Below, piece after piece: positions 22,483 through 30,643 of a DNA stretch of 64,000 nucleotides. The translations under genes were made by a program, and so were the position numbers. Source of the stretch: Butyrivibrio sp. AE3004 (lineage in GTDB: Bacteria > Bacillota > Clostridia > Lachnospirales > Lachnospiraceae); the NCBI RefSeq assembly GCF_000703165.1, contig NZ_JNLQ01000002.1, forward strand, positions 248,001 through 312,000, read 5' to 3'. Within the stretch, counting starts at the first letter, position 1. Every line of letters starts with the position of its first letter. Below the pieces are notes generated by a model, which was given only the letters and a program-made list of their open reading frames with translations, was not told the origin of the DNA and made no database searches.

Positions 22483-23034
22483 ATGAGTAAATGCAAAATG
22501 GTAAATGGAAAGCTCCTTCAGATGAACAAAAGCTATGGCCAGCTTAAGAATAAACAGAAATCAAAGATAGCGGAGTGGATGTATCAGGCTTACAAGAAGC
22601 AGGTCAATGAAGGGATAAGTAATGAAGAGGCACTGGCGTTTGTTTTGGATAAGATAGATGAGGCTCAGATATGGGTGCCTGATTACGAGGTTGAGAAAAA
22701 GTACAACGGGAGCAAGAATAAATTCCAAAGAAGGCTTGCCGGTGAGAACATACCACAGCATATATATCAGATGGAAGCTCTACTGGATAAAGCGACTGCA
22801 AGGCTTGATTCTTTGGAAGCGAAAATAGAAGAGTATAGGGAATTTCAGTCCGATATCAGAAGACTTGAGGAGTATTATACAAGCCAGCAGTGGAAGGATG
22901 ATTTCGCCATGGATGAGAAAAGGGGTTTCCCTGAGAGGCTGAAGCGTGGTGTTTTATCAGAGGACGGAATCTATAACTTGCTTGAGCGCAATAAGGAAAT
23001 GATGGCATGGATAAACGCACGGAGTGAGGATTGA
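22483..23034 (+). CDS. DUF4298-containing protein
   Basis: 183 residues. The C-terminal half matches DUF4298: helices EALLDKATARLDSLEAKIEE and IRRLEEYYTSQQWKDDFAMD, then LKRGVLSEDGIYNLLERN, the family's best-conserved end. The N-terminal half is a separate helical region (AEWMYQAYKKQVNEG). Predicted cytosolic and coiled-coil. ATG has weak ribosome pairing (GATGGGAACAGACAT). Function of the family is unknown. Confidence 0.75.
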   Translation: MSKCKMVNGKLLQMNKSYGQLKNKQKSKIAEWMYQAYKKQVNEGISNEEALAFVLDKIDEAQIWVPDYEVEKKYNGSKNKFQRRLAGENIPQHIYQMEALLDKATARLDSLEAKIEEYREFQSDIRRLEEYYTSQQWKDDFAMDEKRGFPERLKRGVLSEDGIYNLLERNKEMMAWINARSED

Positions 23035-23119
23035 AAGCGAAAAATGGAGCAGTTGGAGTGAGGATACGCTGATTATGGTGATGTAGGCACTTGATGAGGG
23101 AAATGACTGAGGAGGGTTT

Positions 23120-23338
23120 ATGAGTAAACTTTTTGATGCAGCAAATCGTTATGTAAGATCAAGTGATTGGAAAATCATTGCAGTACTTAAGTTTTGCTTG
23201 ATCTCCCTTGGAATAATGTTGGGGATGCTTGTTAAGCCATGTAATCGAAAGAGAGTATGTGCGGTTGCAAGTCTGACTTTTCTCGCAACGTATATTCCGT
23301 TGATGATGAAATTTTTCAAGATATATATAAATGAGTAA
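23120..23338 (+). CDS. Small two-helix membrane protein
   Basis: 72 residues, ATG after GGAGGGTTT. Two predicted membrane helices (FCLISLGIMLGMLV and AVASLTFLATYIPLMMKFF) with a basic connector KPCNRKR. The pattern matches a common Lachnospiraceae small membrane protein sometimes labelled permease. No catalytic motif. Terminator at 23386. Confidence 0.65.
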   Translation: MSKLFDAANRYVRSSDWKIIAVLKFCLISLGIMLGMLVKPCNRKRVCAVASLTFLATYIPLMMKFFKIYINE

Positions 23339-23385
23339 ATGATGTGAGTATAAGTGTGGAAAAGGTAGTTTTTTTCAGGGATGGC

Positions 23386-23421
23386 AAGCTGTGATAACTT
23401 ATGGTTACCACAGCTTTTTTT
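23386..23421 (+). terminator. Terminator
   Basis: AAGCTGTG (23386) pairs with CACAGCTT (23409), extended by TAAC/GTTA, followed by six Ts. Confidence 0.85.
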
Positions 23422-23437
23422 CAAAGCGAAGCGAAAT

Positions 23438-23647
23438 TCAGATCCGTTTCATGCATATCATCAAGCCGTATGTATATGACACCATACTCATTATCATGGT
23501 GTGTAATATCTTTATTCCGTCCGGACCTCTGTCTATGGCATCTCCCAGCACATACATAAAGTCATCATCTGAAAAGTGGATAACATCCAGGAGCTTTTGA
23601 AAAAGATCATATTGGCCATGAAGATCTGAGATAGCATATGTTGCCAT
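23438..23647 (-). pseudogene. Metallophosphatase, N-terminal fragment
   Basis: From ATG 23647 the minus-strand frame encodes MATYAISDLHGQYDLFQKLL and FMYVLGDAIDRGPDGIK: the first two metal-binding blocks (D-x-H, GDxxDRG) of a PP2A-like serine/threonine phosphatase. After KILH the similarity stops and the GNHE and later His blocks are missing. The frame then runs to a stop near the terminator. It is therefore a truncated gene in opposite orientation to its neighbours. Confidence 0.7.
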
Positions 23648-23848
23648 GGAATCACGTCTTTTTTTATAAATTACAACAAACGGAAAATAGATATAATAAT
23701 GTCGCAATGCTGGATGTGTATTCTGTATCCGGCTCCAAATATAATAATAGCATCAATAGAGAAAAATAATAAAGTTTGTCATGCGTTTTGATAAAAGCGT
23801 GGTATCATTGTTAAATATGTCAAAAGCATTTTTGAGAGGAGAATTAAA

Positions 23849-24082
23849 ATGGGATTATTAAGAGGACTTATACTTGGAGCGATTGAAGGCTGTGTAGCAA
23901 GCAACATCATGAATGAAAAATCCGGAATGGTAAAGAACATTGTTCTTGGTATCGTTGGCGGATGTGTCGGAGGCTTTGTGTTCGGCCTTGCAGGATTGTC
24001 AGCAAGCGGACTCATTGGCAACCTGGTCATTTCGACAATCGGTGCATGTATCTGCATATGGATCGGAAGAAAGCTGTTTTGA
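23849..24082 (+). CDS. GlsB/YeaQ/YmgE-family membrane protein
   Basis: 77 residues, very Gly-rich, with three short membrane helices (for example VLGIVGGCVGGFVFGLAG and ASGLIGNLVISTIGACI). This is the size and pattern of the transglycosylase-associated/GlsB stress family in the inner membrane. ATG after GAGAGGAGAATTAAA. It has its own promoter region, with GTATCATTG-type AT-rich DNA upstream. Confidence 0.75.
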   Translation: MGLLRGLILGAIEGCVASNIMNEKSGMVKNIVLGIVGGCVGGFVFGLAGLSASGLIGNLVISTIGACICIWIGRKLF

Positions 24083-24135
24083 AAACAATCAGGGACAGTT
24101 TTGAAAATAGAGTAATAGGTGGGGTATTGTATCAC

Positions 24136-24801
24136 ATGGATATGAAGAATGAGTTCAAAAAGGAGAAACAGAGAAAGCTGACTCCTGCTGAAGAACGCCG
24201 GATGGAGCGCTTGGATGATATAAGTGCTGATTTGCAGGGGAAAGGATTCAGAAAAGTTGAACGTACAGTAGGGATAGTAAAGGCAAATCTGATCGCTGGT
24301 TTTATAGGAGTTCCTGCATTTATATTGGGATACGTGCTATTTTCTCTGGTGAATCCGCAAAACACCATAGTTTCGAGTATGAAATCAAGTACTCCTTTAG
24401 TGCATTTGTTGTTCTGGGGAATCTTTGTTATATTGATAGCTGTGCATGAAGGCATTCATGGCATTACCTGGGGATTATTTGCAAAAGGTGGTATTAAGGA
24501 TATAGAGTTTGGATTCATGAAAGAATACATGACGCCGTATTGCACATGCAAAACTGTGTTGACCAAGAAGGCATATATTTGGGGAGCAATGATGCCGCTG
24601 ATAGTATTGGGAATAGTTCCGTCAGTGGTTGGAATAATGGTTGGCTCAAGGTTTCTTTTGAATATGGGAATTCTAATGATCATAAGCGCCGGTGGAGATA
24701 TCCTTCTTACATATGAACTTGTGAAATATAAATCTGAGGCAAAAGAAAAGTACATATATGATCACCCTACACAGGCAGGATGTGTGGTGTTTGAGAAATG
24801 A
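24136..24801 (+). CDS. DUF3267 putative zinc membrane protease
   Basis: 221 residues from ATG 24136; a second ATG at 24142 is equally possible. Four predicted membrane helices. The second ends in the H-E-x-x-H motif HEGIHGITW, with later polar residues near GGDILLTYE that could provide the third ligand. This is the DUF3267 (putative zincin) layout. The N-terminal 60 residues are charged and cytosolic. The longer open frame starting at 23962 overlaps the previous gene and is not credible. A terminator follows at 24835. Confidence 0.75.
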   Translation: MDMKNEFKKEKQRKLTPAEERRMERLDDISADLQGKGFRKVERTVGIVKANLIAGFIGVPAFILGYVLFSLVNPQNTIVSSMKSSTPLVHLLFWGIFVILIAVHEGIHGITWGLFAKGGIKDIEFGFMKEYMTPYCTCKTVLTKKAYIWGAMMPLIVLGIVPSVVGIMVGSRFLLNMGILMIISAGGDILLTYELVKYKSEAKEKYIYDHPTQAGCVVFEK

Positions 24802-24834
24802 TCGTTCCGTAGAGTTGAAACGAATTAACCGGGA

Positions 24835-24872
24835 GACTGGACCATCAAGGGCCAAGTTGTCCCGGTTTTTTT
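24835..24872 (+). terminator. Terminator
   Basis: AACCGGGA pairs with TCCCGGTT around a 15-base loop, followed by eight Ts. Same arms as the hairpin at 19876. Confidence 0.85.
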
Positions 24873-24925
24873 TGTGTCTATATCTAGAAGGTATTTTATC
24901 GCAGATAGAGAGAATATATCACTAA

Positions 24926-25039
24926 TATTACGATGTTATATGGACATATGCCGAGCGTAGGGAGCTTGAAGACATAGCAGCCGGTATAGTTGATCCTGAT
25001 CTTGCTGTAACAAAAAAGTGCGGAAAAGTCAGTCAATAA
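24926..25039 (+). pseudogene. Short unidentified gene remnant
   Basis: A start-less frame reads YYDVIWTYAERRELEDIAAG, then VDPDLAVTKKCGKVSQ. Coding-like but too short to assign. The rest of 24873-25090 holds nothing I can identify. Confidence 0.25.
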
Positions 25040-25092
25040 GCGGACTATAAAGCTTACTAAATTATAAGAGGAGTATGAAGATACATAAAATA

Positions 25093-25117
25093 AACAGGAG
25101 CCGGTAAGGCTCCTGTT
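25093..25117 (-). terminator. Terminator hairpin for the minus-strand mini-gene
   Basis: AACAGGAGCC/GGCTCCTGTT, perfect 10-bp stem with a five-base loop. On the minus strand it is followed by TTATTTTAT, and it lies 25 bases after that gene's stop. Confidence 0.65.
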
Positions 25118-25141
25118 ATACGTTAAAACGAAGACAGATGA

Positions 25142-25249
25142 TTATTCAGTTTTTTCATCCTGCTTCTTTGAATCGTTTTTTCTTTTGAGTGTCAGTCCCC
25201 CGCAACAACACAAAAGAACAGCAATTACTGCAATCATTGTTGTATCCAT
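25142..25249 (-). CDS. Small single-pass membrane protein (35 aa)
   Basis: Minus-strand ATG with AAGGAGG nine bases upstream. The peptide starts MDTTMIAVIAVLLCCCGGLT, a single membrane helix ending in a Cys-Cys-Cys-Gly-Gly turn. It continues with a strongly charged tail (LKRKNDSKKQDEKTE). Size and shape resemble membrane microproteins. The Cys cluster could be lipid-modified but is not a proper lipobox. Function unknown. Confidence 0.6.
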   Translation of the reverse strand: MDTTMIAVIAVLLCCCGGLTLKRKNDSKKQDEKTE

Positions 25250-25328
25250 ACCCGGATTTCCTCCTTAATGTTTTTTGATGGAAGAATCTTAGCATATAAA
25301 CGATATTGTGACAACGGAGAATTGTGGT

Positions 25329-25382
25329 TATACATAACGTTATGAATTTTGTTTTGAACCATATACATAACGTTTTTATAAT
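25329..25382 (+). promoter_or_regulatory. Promoter with two operator-like direct repeats
   Basis: TATACATAACGTT occurs at 25329-25341 and 25362-25374, 33 bp apart (about three helical turns), each centred on the palindrome AACGTT. TTGAAC (25354) and TATAAT (25377) are spaced 17 bp, so the second repeat lies inside the promoter spacer. Predicted transcription starts at the ribosome site of the next gene. Confidence 0.55.
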
Positions 25383-25400
25383 TGAGGAGGGGCAAGTGTC

Positions 25401-25753
25401 ATGCCTAGGAAAAATGGAGTGCCAACATGGATCAATATGTACTATGTGATGTTAGCGAGAAGAAGAGGCAATATAAGAACATTTCAGGAGCATAAGATCT
25501 TGTATAAAGCAGCATATCTGCTCCTAGAAGACATGGAAGATTGGGCAAGGCATCTGGATAATATCCTTACAATGAGCGGAGAAAAGCTCTTGGAGGGAAA
25601 TGGTTCAGTAAGTCATCAAAAAGCAATATTCAAATAGTTAAGCTCTATCCTGAAGGATGCGCAGAAGCGAGGTTTAAGATCCGTGGAGTCAGACGAATTC
25701 TCTTTTACTGTAATCGTGACGACTTATTTATGATCGATCCTTTAAATATTTGA
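25401..25753 (+). pseudogene. Small hypothetical gene with an internal frameshift
   Basis: ATG after GAGGAGGGGCAAGTGTC. The first 60 codons (starting MPRKNGVPTWINMYYVML) read well. Near 25582 the frame continues better in +1: GGKWFSKSSKSNIQIVKLYP, then ARFKIRGVRRILFYCNRDDL and a stop at 25753. One extra A in the run at about 25582 would join them into about 117 residues. The end (FKIRGVRRILFY) resembles the core of RelE/ParE- or HigB-like proteins, but this is only a resemblance. As read, the product stops at 25637. Confidence 0.5.
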
Positions 25754-25766
25754 TAAATCAGTGTAA

Positions 25767-25803
25767 AACAGCTCCTTTTCAGTGAATGAGAGGGAGCTGT
25801 TTT
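25767..25803 (+). terminator. TCAGTG-family terminator, copy 1
   Basis: AACAGCTCC pairs with GGAGCTGTT, then TTTTATTT. ATCAGTGTAA lies just before the stem and TTCAGTGAA in the loop, as in the other family members. Confidence 0.85.
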
Positions 25804-25825
25804 TATTTAGTGATAAAACAATATT

Positions 25826-26224
25826 ATGAGAAAACAAAAATATGAGATAAAGCGATATGTTTTAACAACTGTTGCAGTGTTGATTGTTTCGAAGCTGCTT
25901 TGCGCATGTGCACAAGGAGCGGCTTTTAATGGAAATATGACCCGAGATAAAGATCATTTTGATATGACCTTTGAAATTCTTAATACGTCTTATTCTCATG
26001 AACTGGAGATGAAAGAGGGGGAGGCTCTTGAAGTGACGGTTGATGTTGAATCCGGGGATTTGTCTTTGCTTATCCAAAAGGATGATGATAAGCCAATCTA
26101 TCAGGGAAATAGGATTGAGTCTGCGAAGTTTCAGGTTGGCATTGAGGCAGAAGGAACATATACACTTACAGTTATAGGAAAAAGGGCAAGAGGTCATGTT
26201 ATAGTAAATAGAGTTGGAGGTTGA
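25826..26224 (+). CDS. Putative secreted lipoprotein
   Basis: 132 residues. The signal peptide is YVLTTVAVLIVSKLLCACAQ with lipobox LLCAC (lipidated Cys near residue 27). The mature part is small and beta-rich (EALEVTVDVESGDLSLLIQK, then GTYTLTVIGKRARGH), like a minimal immunoglobulin-type or bacterial PPC-like domain. No family assigned with certainty. Followed by a broken hydrolase and the erythromycin-esterase-like gene. Confidence 0.6.
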   Translation: MRKQKYEIKRYVLTTVAVLIVSKLLCACAQGAAFNGNMTRDKDHFDMTFEILNTSYSHELEMKEGEALEVTVDVESGDLSLLIQKDDDKPIYQGNRIESAKFQVGIEAEGTYTLTVIGKRARGHVIVNRVGG

Positions 26225-26269
26225 ACTGATGGAGAATGAAATCTAAGATATGACTACAGGAGAATATAG

Positions 26270-26957
26270 GTGAAAAAAGTAATGATATGGATAATGATTC
26301 CTATAGTTTTAATAGTGTTGACTATATTCTTGATCCTCCCTCCGAGTTCTGGAAAGCTCCCGAAAGATTACGCCCTCAGTGAAAAGACATTTCTGGAAGC
26401 TGATGGTGCTCAGTTGGGAGTGATATTACTGTCCAATAATACAGATAATCCAGTTCTTCTTGTCTGTGGAGGTGGCCCGGGTATTCCTCAATATCTAATG
26501 GAGAGCTTTTACCCTTCTGTATTGCCTGACTATTTCACAGTATGTTACTTCGACTACAGAGGTACTGGATTGTCATTTGACAGTAGTATTGCCCCCGACA
26601 GCATGACAACTGACAGGTATATTTTTTCCAAGTCTTCGGATAATGGCATATACTCCGCTTGAGCGTATCAATATCTGGAGAGGGAAAGTGGCTTCCGGAA
26701 AGTTTGCTGTACATAATGAATCACGACTGTTTAATGCTTTTGCCGCGGTTCCAGGTATTGAAATACCAATTTATTTCTTTGCAGGAGAAAATGATATGAC
26801 ATGTTGTACTGCGCTTCAAAAAGAATACTATGAGGCCATTTTAGCCCCGGAAAAAGAATTCTTTCTCTTTGAAGGGTGCGCTCATAGCCCAATTTATGAG
26901 GATAAAGAAAAAACAAGAGAAATCCTGAATAAGCTTATAAACAAAGAGAATAATTGA
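26270..26957 (+). pseudogene. Alpha/beta hydrolase with a central deletion
   Basis: GTG 26270 (after AGGAGAATATAG) opens a membrane-anchored hydrolase: one N-terminal helix (MIWIMIPIVLIVLTIFLILP), then the oxyanion strand VLLVCGGGPGIPQY and YFDYRGTGLSFD. At about 26630 the frame changes, and 26643-26957 supplies the C-terminal part, with the acid in PIYFFAGENDMTC and the His in FEGCAHSPIYED. The nucleophile elbow (G-x-S-x-G) and lid, some 100 residues, are missing. The protein would be inactive. Relatives are proline-iminopeptidase-like. Confidence 0.65.
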
Positions 26958-26973
26958 GAGGATATTGGTAAAA

Positions 26974-28290
26974 ATGGAAAAGAGAAAAAAGAAACCTATT
27001 GGAAAGATCATTGTGATCACCGTATTACTGGCGATAGTCATCACCGGCCTGATATTTGCCCATTTTGGAGGTTTTAGTACGGGGAAATGTGCTGATGTAG
27101 ATGAATTTGCCAGGTATGCTGAGAAGATCACGGGTGATGAATTTCCTGAAATAGATGTTCCTGAAAGCACGCGTATTGTTGCGCTTGGTGAAGCAACTCA
27201 TGGTAACAAGGAGTTTCAGGAACTGAAGAAACTTGTATTTCAGGATATGGTAGAAAATAAAGGAATAAGAGCATTTGCCCTTGAGGCAGACACCGGATGC
27301 TGCGAAGCTATTAATCGCTATATCCACGGTGGTGAGGGAACTCTGGAAGAAGCTACTGAAACTCTTGGGTTCACAATTTACAGAACAGATGAGATGGCAG
27401 ATCTCATATCCTGGATGAGATCCTACAACGAGAAAGCAAAAGAAGGTCAGGACCTGCGGTTTTATGGATTCGATATGCAGGATTATGAGTATGAGTTTAG
27501 ATACGTCATTGAAGCGCTCACAAAGTCTGGGATCAGTACCACCAAGCTTGAAAAGCTGATGGATGGAGAAGATTATTCAGATGAGTTTGGCAGAGAAGAC
27601 AGAGAAAAGATTTTCTCAGAGCAGCGAGATCTTTTGTTAGAAAACAATGATCAGGTGGCAGCGCATTATGCTGATGTGCTGATACAAAACAGTAAGCTCT
27701 TTGGTGCGTATGAAAATGACCCCACTGGATCAACTGGTATGCGTGATATTTTAATGGCAGAGAACGCAATGTGGATCTTGGATCAAGAAGAGCAGCTTGG
27801 CAATAATATGATCTTTATCTGTGGGCATAACGGGCATATGGAACAATTTGGAACGTACGTTGGCGGAAAAGATAAGGTCATGGGGAACATACTTGCTGAT
27901 GAGGTTGGTAGTGATGCTTACTTTAGTATTGGAACGGATTTCTACAAAACAACCTGCAATGTGCCTCAAAATGAGAAACGGCGTACTACTTTCACAGCTT
28001 ACTCACACGATCCTTTGGCAAAAGCAGCATACAAGAATGGGAATGACGTGTGTTTACTTGATTTTTCAAAGGTTCCGGATGATTCAAGCATTGCGACTTT
28101 AGTAAATGGCTATATACTACTGGGGAACTTGGATGAGCGTCCAATAGGCGGACTAAATGGTGTAATCATGAGAGCTATCCCATATGCTTACAGACAATGG
28201 AGAAATCCATCAGAAACATATGATGCTATGATATTCGTATCAAAGGCGCATCCAACAAAATCGAGGCCCAAAACAGGAGATACACTATGA
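26974..28290 (+). CDS. Erythromycin esterase-like hydrolase, membrane-anchored
   Basis: About 438 residues. One N-terminal membrane helix (IIVITVLLAIVITGLIFAHF) is followed by the Ere fold. The catalytic sites are in order: IVALGEATHGNKEFQ (Glu and His), FALEADTGC (Glu) and IFICGHNGHMEQFG (His). Ere enzymes open the macrolactone of 14-membered macrolides, but many chromosomal homologues have other substrates. The N-terminal anchor is atypical for EreA/EreB. I prefer ATG 26974; a TTG at 26965 is in frame. The stop overlaps the next start (ATGA). Confidence 0.75.
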   Translation: MEKRKKKPIGKIIVITVLLAIVITGLIFAHFGGFSTGKCADVDEFARYAEKITGDEFPEIDVPESTRIVALGEATHGNKEFQELKKLVFQDMVENKGIRAFALEADTGCCEAINRYIHGGEGTLEEATETLGFTIYRTDEMADLISWMRSYNEKAKEGQDLRFYGFDMQDYEYEFRYVIEALTKSGISTTKLEKLMDGEDYSDEFGREDREKIFSEQRDLLLENNDQVAAHYADVLIQNSKLFGAYENDPTGSTGMRDILMAENAMWILDQEEQLGNNMIFICGHNGHMEQFGTYVGGKDKVMGNILADEVGSDAYFSIGTDFYKTTCNVPQNEKRRTTFTAYSHDPLAKAAYKNGNDVCLLDFSKVPDDSSIATLVNGYILLGNLDERPIGGLNGVIMRAIPYAYRQWRNPSETYDAMIFVSKAHPTKSRPKTGDTL

Positions 28291-28910
28291 AATTATCAAA
28301 ACTTGGTATATGTGGAATTATCAGTCTGCTTTCATATACTGCGATGGTTATGTTTTCGCCCCTTGCTTATCCGGGGTATGACTGGCTTAGCATGGCGGTA
28401 AGTGATCTAAGTGCTGTTGGAGCTCCATCTGCAGAGATTGCAGGGCAGCTGAGTGCCTTGTATGGACCATGTGGACTTGTTTCTATCATGGCCGTCTGCG
28501 TGGCATCTCAGAATCTTAAGACTAAGATTTTGAGGCTGGGAATATATTTCTTTGCTGCTATGGAATGGATTTCGGATGTAGGATACAAGCTTTTTCCATG
28601 GGTGGCAGATGCTGACAGTAGTCACCCCCAGAACATAATGCACCTTATAGTAACTGCTTTAGTGGTGATCTTTTCTCTGACAGCGCTTATCCTCTCAATA
28701 ATCGGAGCTAAAAAAGAGGGGATGAAATCTCTTTTTATATGGGCCTGCGTGTGCCTTGCTGCGATGCTCCTTGGGTCTGTCGGAACAGGAATCATGCCAA
28801 AGGCAGTATTCGGGTTGTTTGAGAGATTCAGTACCTTTTCGGCAGTAACATTTAACGCAGTGTTGGGAACATTCTTGTTGCTTGGAAAATTCGGTAAGAG
28901 TTTTGACTGA
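28287..28910 (+). CDS. DUF998 membrane protein
   Basis: 207 residues with six predicted membrane helices. Family marks: YPGYDWLSMAVSDLSAVGAP near residue 35 and SVGTGIMPKAVFGLFERFST near 170. It overlaps the Ere-like gene by four bases and is probably translated with it. A C-terminal fragment of a close paralogue lies at 58803. DUF998 has no established role. Confidence 0.8.
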   Translation: MKLSKLGICGIISLLSYTAMVMFSPLAYPGYDWLSMAVSDLSAVGAPSAEIAGQLSALYGPCGLVSIMAVCVASQNLKTKILRLGIYFFAAMEWISDVGYKLFPWVADADSSHPQNIMHLIVTALVVIFSLTALILSIIGAKKEGMKSLFIWACVCLAAMLLGSVGTGIMPKAVFGLFERFSTFSAVTFNAVLGTFLLLGKFGKSFD

Positions 28911-28938
28911 TCTGCAAAATATAATAAAGTAAGTGTAA

Positions 28939-28978
28939 AACAGACCTTTATCAGTGTAACTGATAGGGGCTGTTTTTT
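28939..28978 (+). terminator. TCAGTG-family terminator, copy 2
   Basis: Outer AACAG/CTGTT pairs with GG/CC continuation, and an inner stem TATCAGT-GTA-ACTGATA; followed by TTTTTTAT. AAGTGTAA precedes the stem. Confidence 0.8.
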
Positions 28979-29054
28979 ATTGTGATAGATTAGGGTGTGA
29001 AAGGGGAGTGGCATCAAGTAAAGCTTTGGTATGGTTATTGAAAGGAGTAAGAAA

Positions 29055-29213
29055 ATGAATAGAAAACATGAAATTATATGTAATAGCGAAAGAGAAATGG
29101 ACAGACGGGCAGATTCCTTGATAGAGCAGGGATACACGGTTGAGAGACATTCAGGTGTATTGCCTCTTAAGCCGGTTTGCATCCCCACATATAAAGTAGT
29201 ATTTTGGGGGTGA
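29055..29213 (+). CDS. Small hypothetical protein (52 aa)
   Basis: Start at 29055 after AAAGGAGTAAGAAA. The product begins MNRKHEIICNSEREMDRRAD and continues LIEQGYTVERHSG. It looks like a small alpha/beta protein of a type often seen in Clostridia. No motif assigns a function. The 3' end abuts a GAATCAGCGTAAAACAG string related to the terminator family. Confidence 0.5.
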   Translation: MNRKHEIICNSEREMDRRADSLIEQGYTVERHSGVLPLKPVCIPTYKVVFWG

Positions 29214-29263
29214 ATCAGCGTAAAACAGGAAGAGAAAAACATATTAGGAAAAGGAGATTGGCC

Positions 29264-29599
29264 ATGACGGATTATATCGCATTCTGCGGACTTGATTGTG
29301 AACAGTGTGACGCGCGTAAAGCAACGGTTAATGATGACAACGAGCTTAGAGTAAAGGTTTCTAAAGAATGGTCTGAGCTAAATGGAGTAGAGATAACCCC
29401 CGAAATGATAAATTGCGTAGGCTGCAGGCTTACAGGAGTGAAGACGCCTTTTTGCCAGTCTTTGTGCAAAATTAGGCAATGTGCATTGGGCAGAAAGGTT
29501 GTTACTTGCGGAGACTGCACTGAAATGACATCATGTTCCAGGCTTTCTGAAATAATCAGTAATAATCCTGATGCCAAGCGCAGACTTGAGGGTAAATAA
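29264..29599 (+). CDS. DUF3795 zinc-ribbon protein
   Basis: 111 residues from ATG 29264, supported by AAGGAGATTGGCC. Cysteines form two clusters: FCGLDCEQCDA at the start and NCVGCR, CQSLCKIRQCALGR, VTCGDCTEM later. This is the DUF3795 pattern, small Cys-rich proteins thought to bind zinc or an Fe-S cluster. A second family member is at 49783. Role unknown. Confidence 0.8.
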   Translation: MTDYIAFCGLDCEQCDARKATVNDDNELRVKVSKEWSELNGVEITPEMINCVGCRLTGVKTPFCQSLCKIRQCALGRKVVTCGDCTEMTSCSRLSEIISNNPDAKRRLEGK

Positions 29600-29661
29600 A
29601 GCTCAGGACTTTGATATAATGTGTTGTAGTAAAAGATATTCACGCTATGCCAGGGGGATTT

Positions 29662-30411
29662 ATGGAAAACAAGGACTTTATTGAGAATTCTGAATTACGT
29701 ATAGCTATATGTGACGATGACAAGTCTGATCGGGAAAAGGTACATATTCTTCTTCAGGATTATTTGAAGAAAAACTCTATAAAAGCTCAGGTCAGGATAT
29801 TTGATCATCCGGACACACTCATAGAGGAGTGTGAGCATTATAGACCGCATATTTACATTCTGGATATTGTTATGCCAATGGTTACAGGAATACAGGCTGC
29901 AAGGGAACTTAGGTGGAATCAGCCGGATGCCCAGATCATTTTTGCAACTTCTGAGAGCTCATATGCGCTGGAGTCTTTTGATGTAAATCCTATAAATTAT
30001 ATTTTGAAGCCGATTGAAAAAGAAAAGTTCTTTTCAACTCTTGATCTGGCTATTTCTCGCGTGGATATTGAGAGTGATAAAAGCGTTTGCATAAAGATCA
30101 AGGGTGGCATGCAGACACTGCGGCTTAGCGACATTCTTTATATAGAATATCGCAATCATGTGGTTTCATACCATATGGATAATGGTGAGATCATATCAAC
30201 CCCAACCCTGAGAATAGGATTTGCAGAATATCTTTCAGAAAATCATTCTGGAAAAGATTTTGTAAGATGCCATGAATCTATAGCTGTGAACATAGCAGCA
30301 ATTGATAAATTGACTAAGATAGATATTACGCTTCGAGGTGGGGAACAGATACCTGTTACAAAGAGCAGATATTCTGAAGTCATGGATAGTTATATGGACT
30401 TTAGATTTTGA
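29662..30411 (+). CDS. LytTR-family response regulator (AgrA-like)
   Basis: 249 residues from ATG 29662, after CAGGGGGATTT. Residues 10-125 are a receiver domain: acidic pair LRIAICDDDKSD, phosphoacceptor Asp in IYILDIVMPM, and Lys in ILKPIEKEK. Residues 145-249 are a LytTR DNA-binding domain (LSDILYIEYRNHVVSYHMDN, then FVRCHESIAVNIAAI). Such regulators usually pair with GHKL kinases of the AgrC type; the only one here is at 44151, 14 kb away. TATAAT at 29617 is a likely -10 element. Confidence 0.85.
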   Translation: MENKDFIENSELRIAICDDDKSDREKVHILLQDYLKKNSIKAQVRIFDHPDTLIEECEHYRPHIYILDIVMPMVTGIQAARELRWNQPDAQIIFATSESSYALESFDVNPINYILKPIEKEKFFSTLDLAISRVDIESDKSVCIKIKGGMQTLRLSDILYIEYRNHVVSYHMDNGEIISTPTLRIGFAEYLSENHSGKDFVRCHESIAVNIAAIDKLTKIDITLRGGEQIPVTKSRYSEVMDSYMDFRF

Positions 30412-30422
30412 AAGGCAATGCA

Positions 30423-30629
30423 ATGGATAATAAAGCAAACAATTATGATATTCCTAAGAGAGACGGAAGTGTGTGGCCAGAAGATATCTGCCCTGCATAC
30501 ACTCCAAGAGAGGATGCAATTCCAAGCTTGAAAGGCTGCTGGTATTGTAAATATGCAGATTTTCATCTTAAAGAAGAAAGGGCACTTGAGGTAGGCATCT
30601 GCAAATGGCCAAAAAAAATTATTGATTAA
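30423..30629 (+). CDS. Small Cys-containing hypothetical protein (68 aa)
   Basis: ATG 30423 after GAAAGGCAATGCA. Ordered features: Asp/Pro-rich lead (DIPKRDGSVWPEDICPAY), a C-x2-C pair in GCWYCKYADF and a later Cys in VGICKWPKK. It could be a minimal zinc knuckle. Spaced 11 bp after the LytTR gene and probably cotranscribed. Confidence 0.55.
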   Translation: MDNKANNYDIPKRDGSVWPEDICPAYTPREDAIPSLKGCWYCKYADFHLKEERALEVGICKWPKKIID

Positions 30630-30643
30630 GAGGGAAATGAAAA

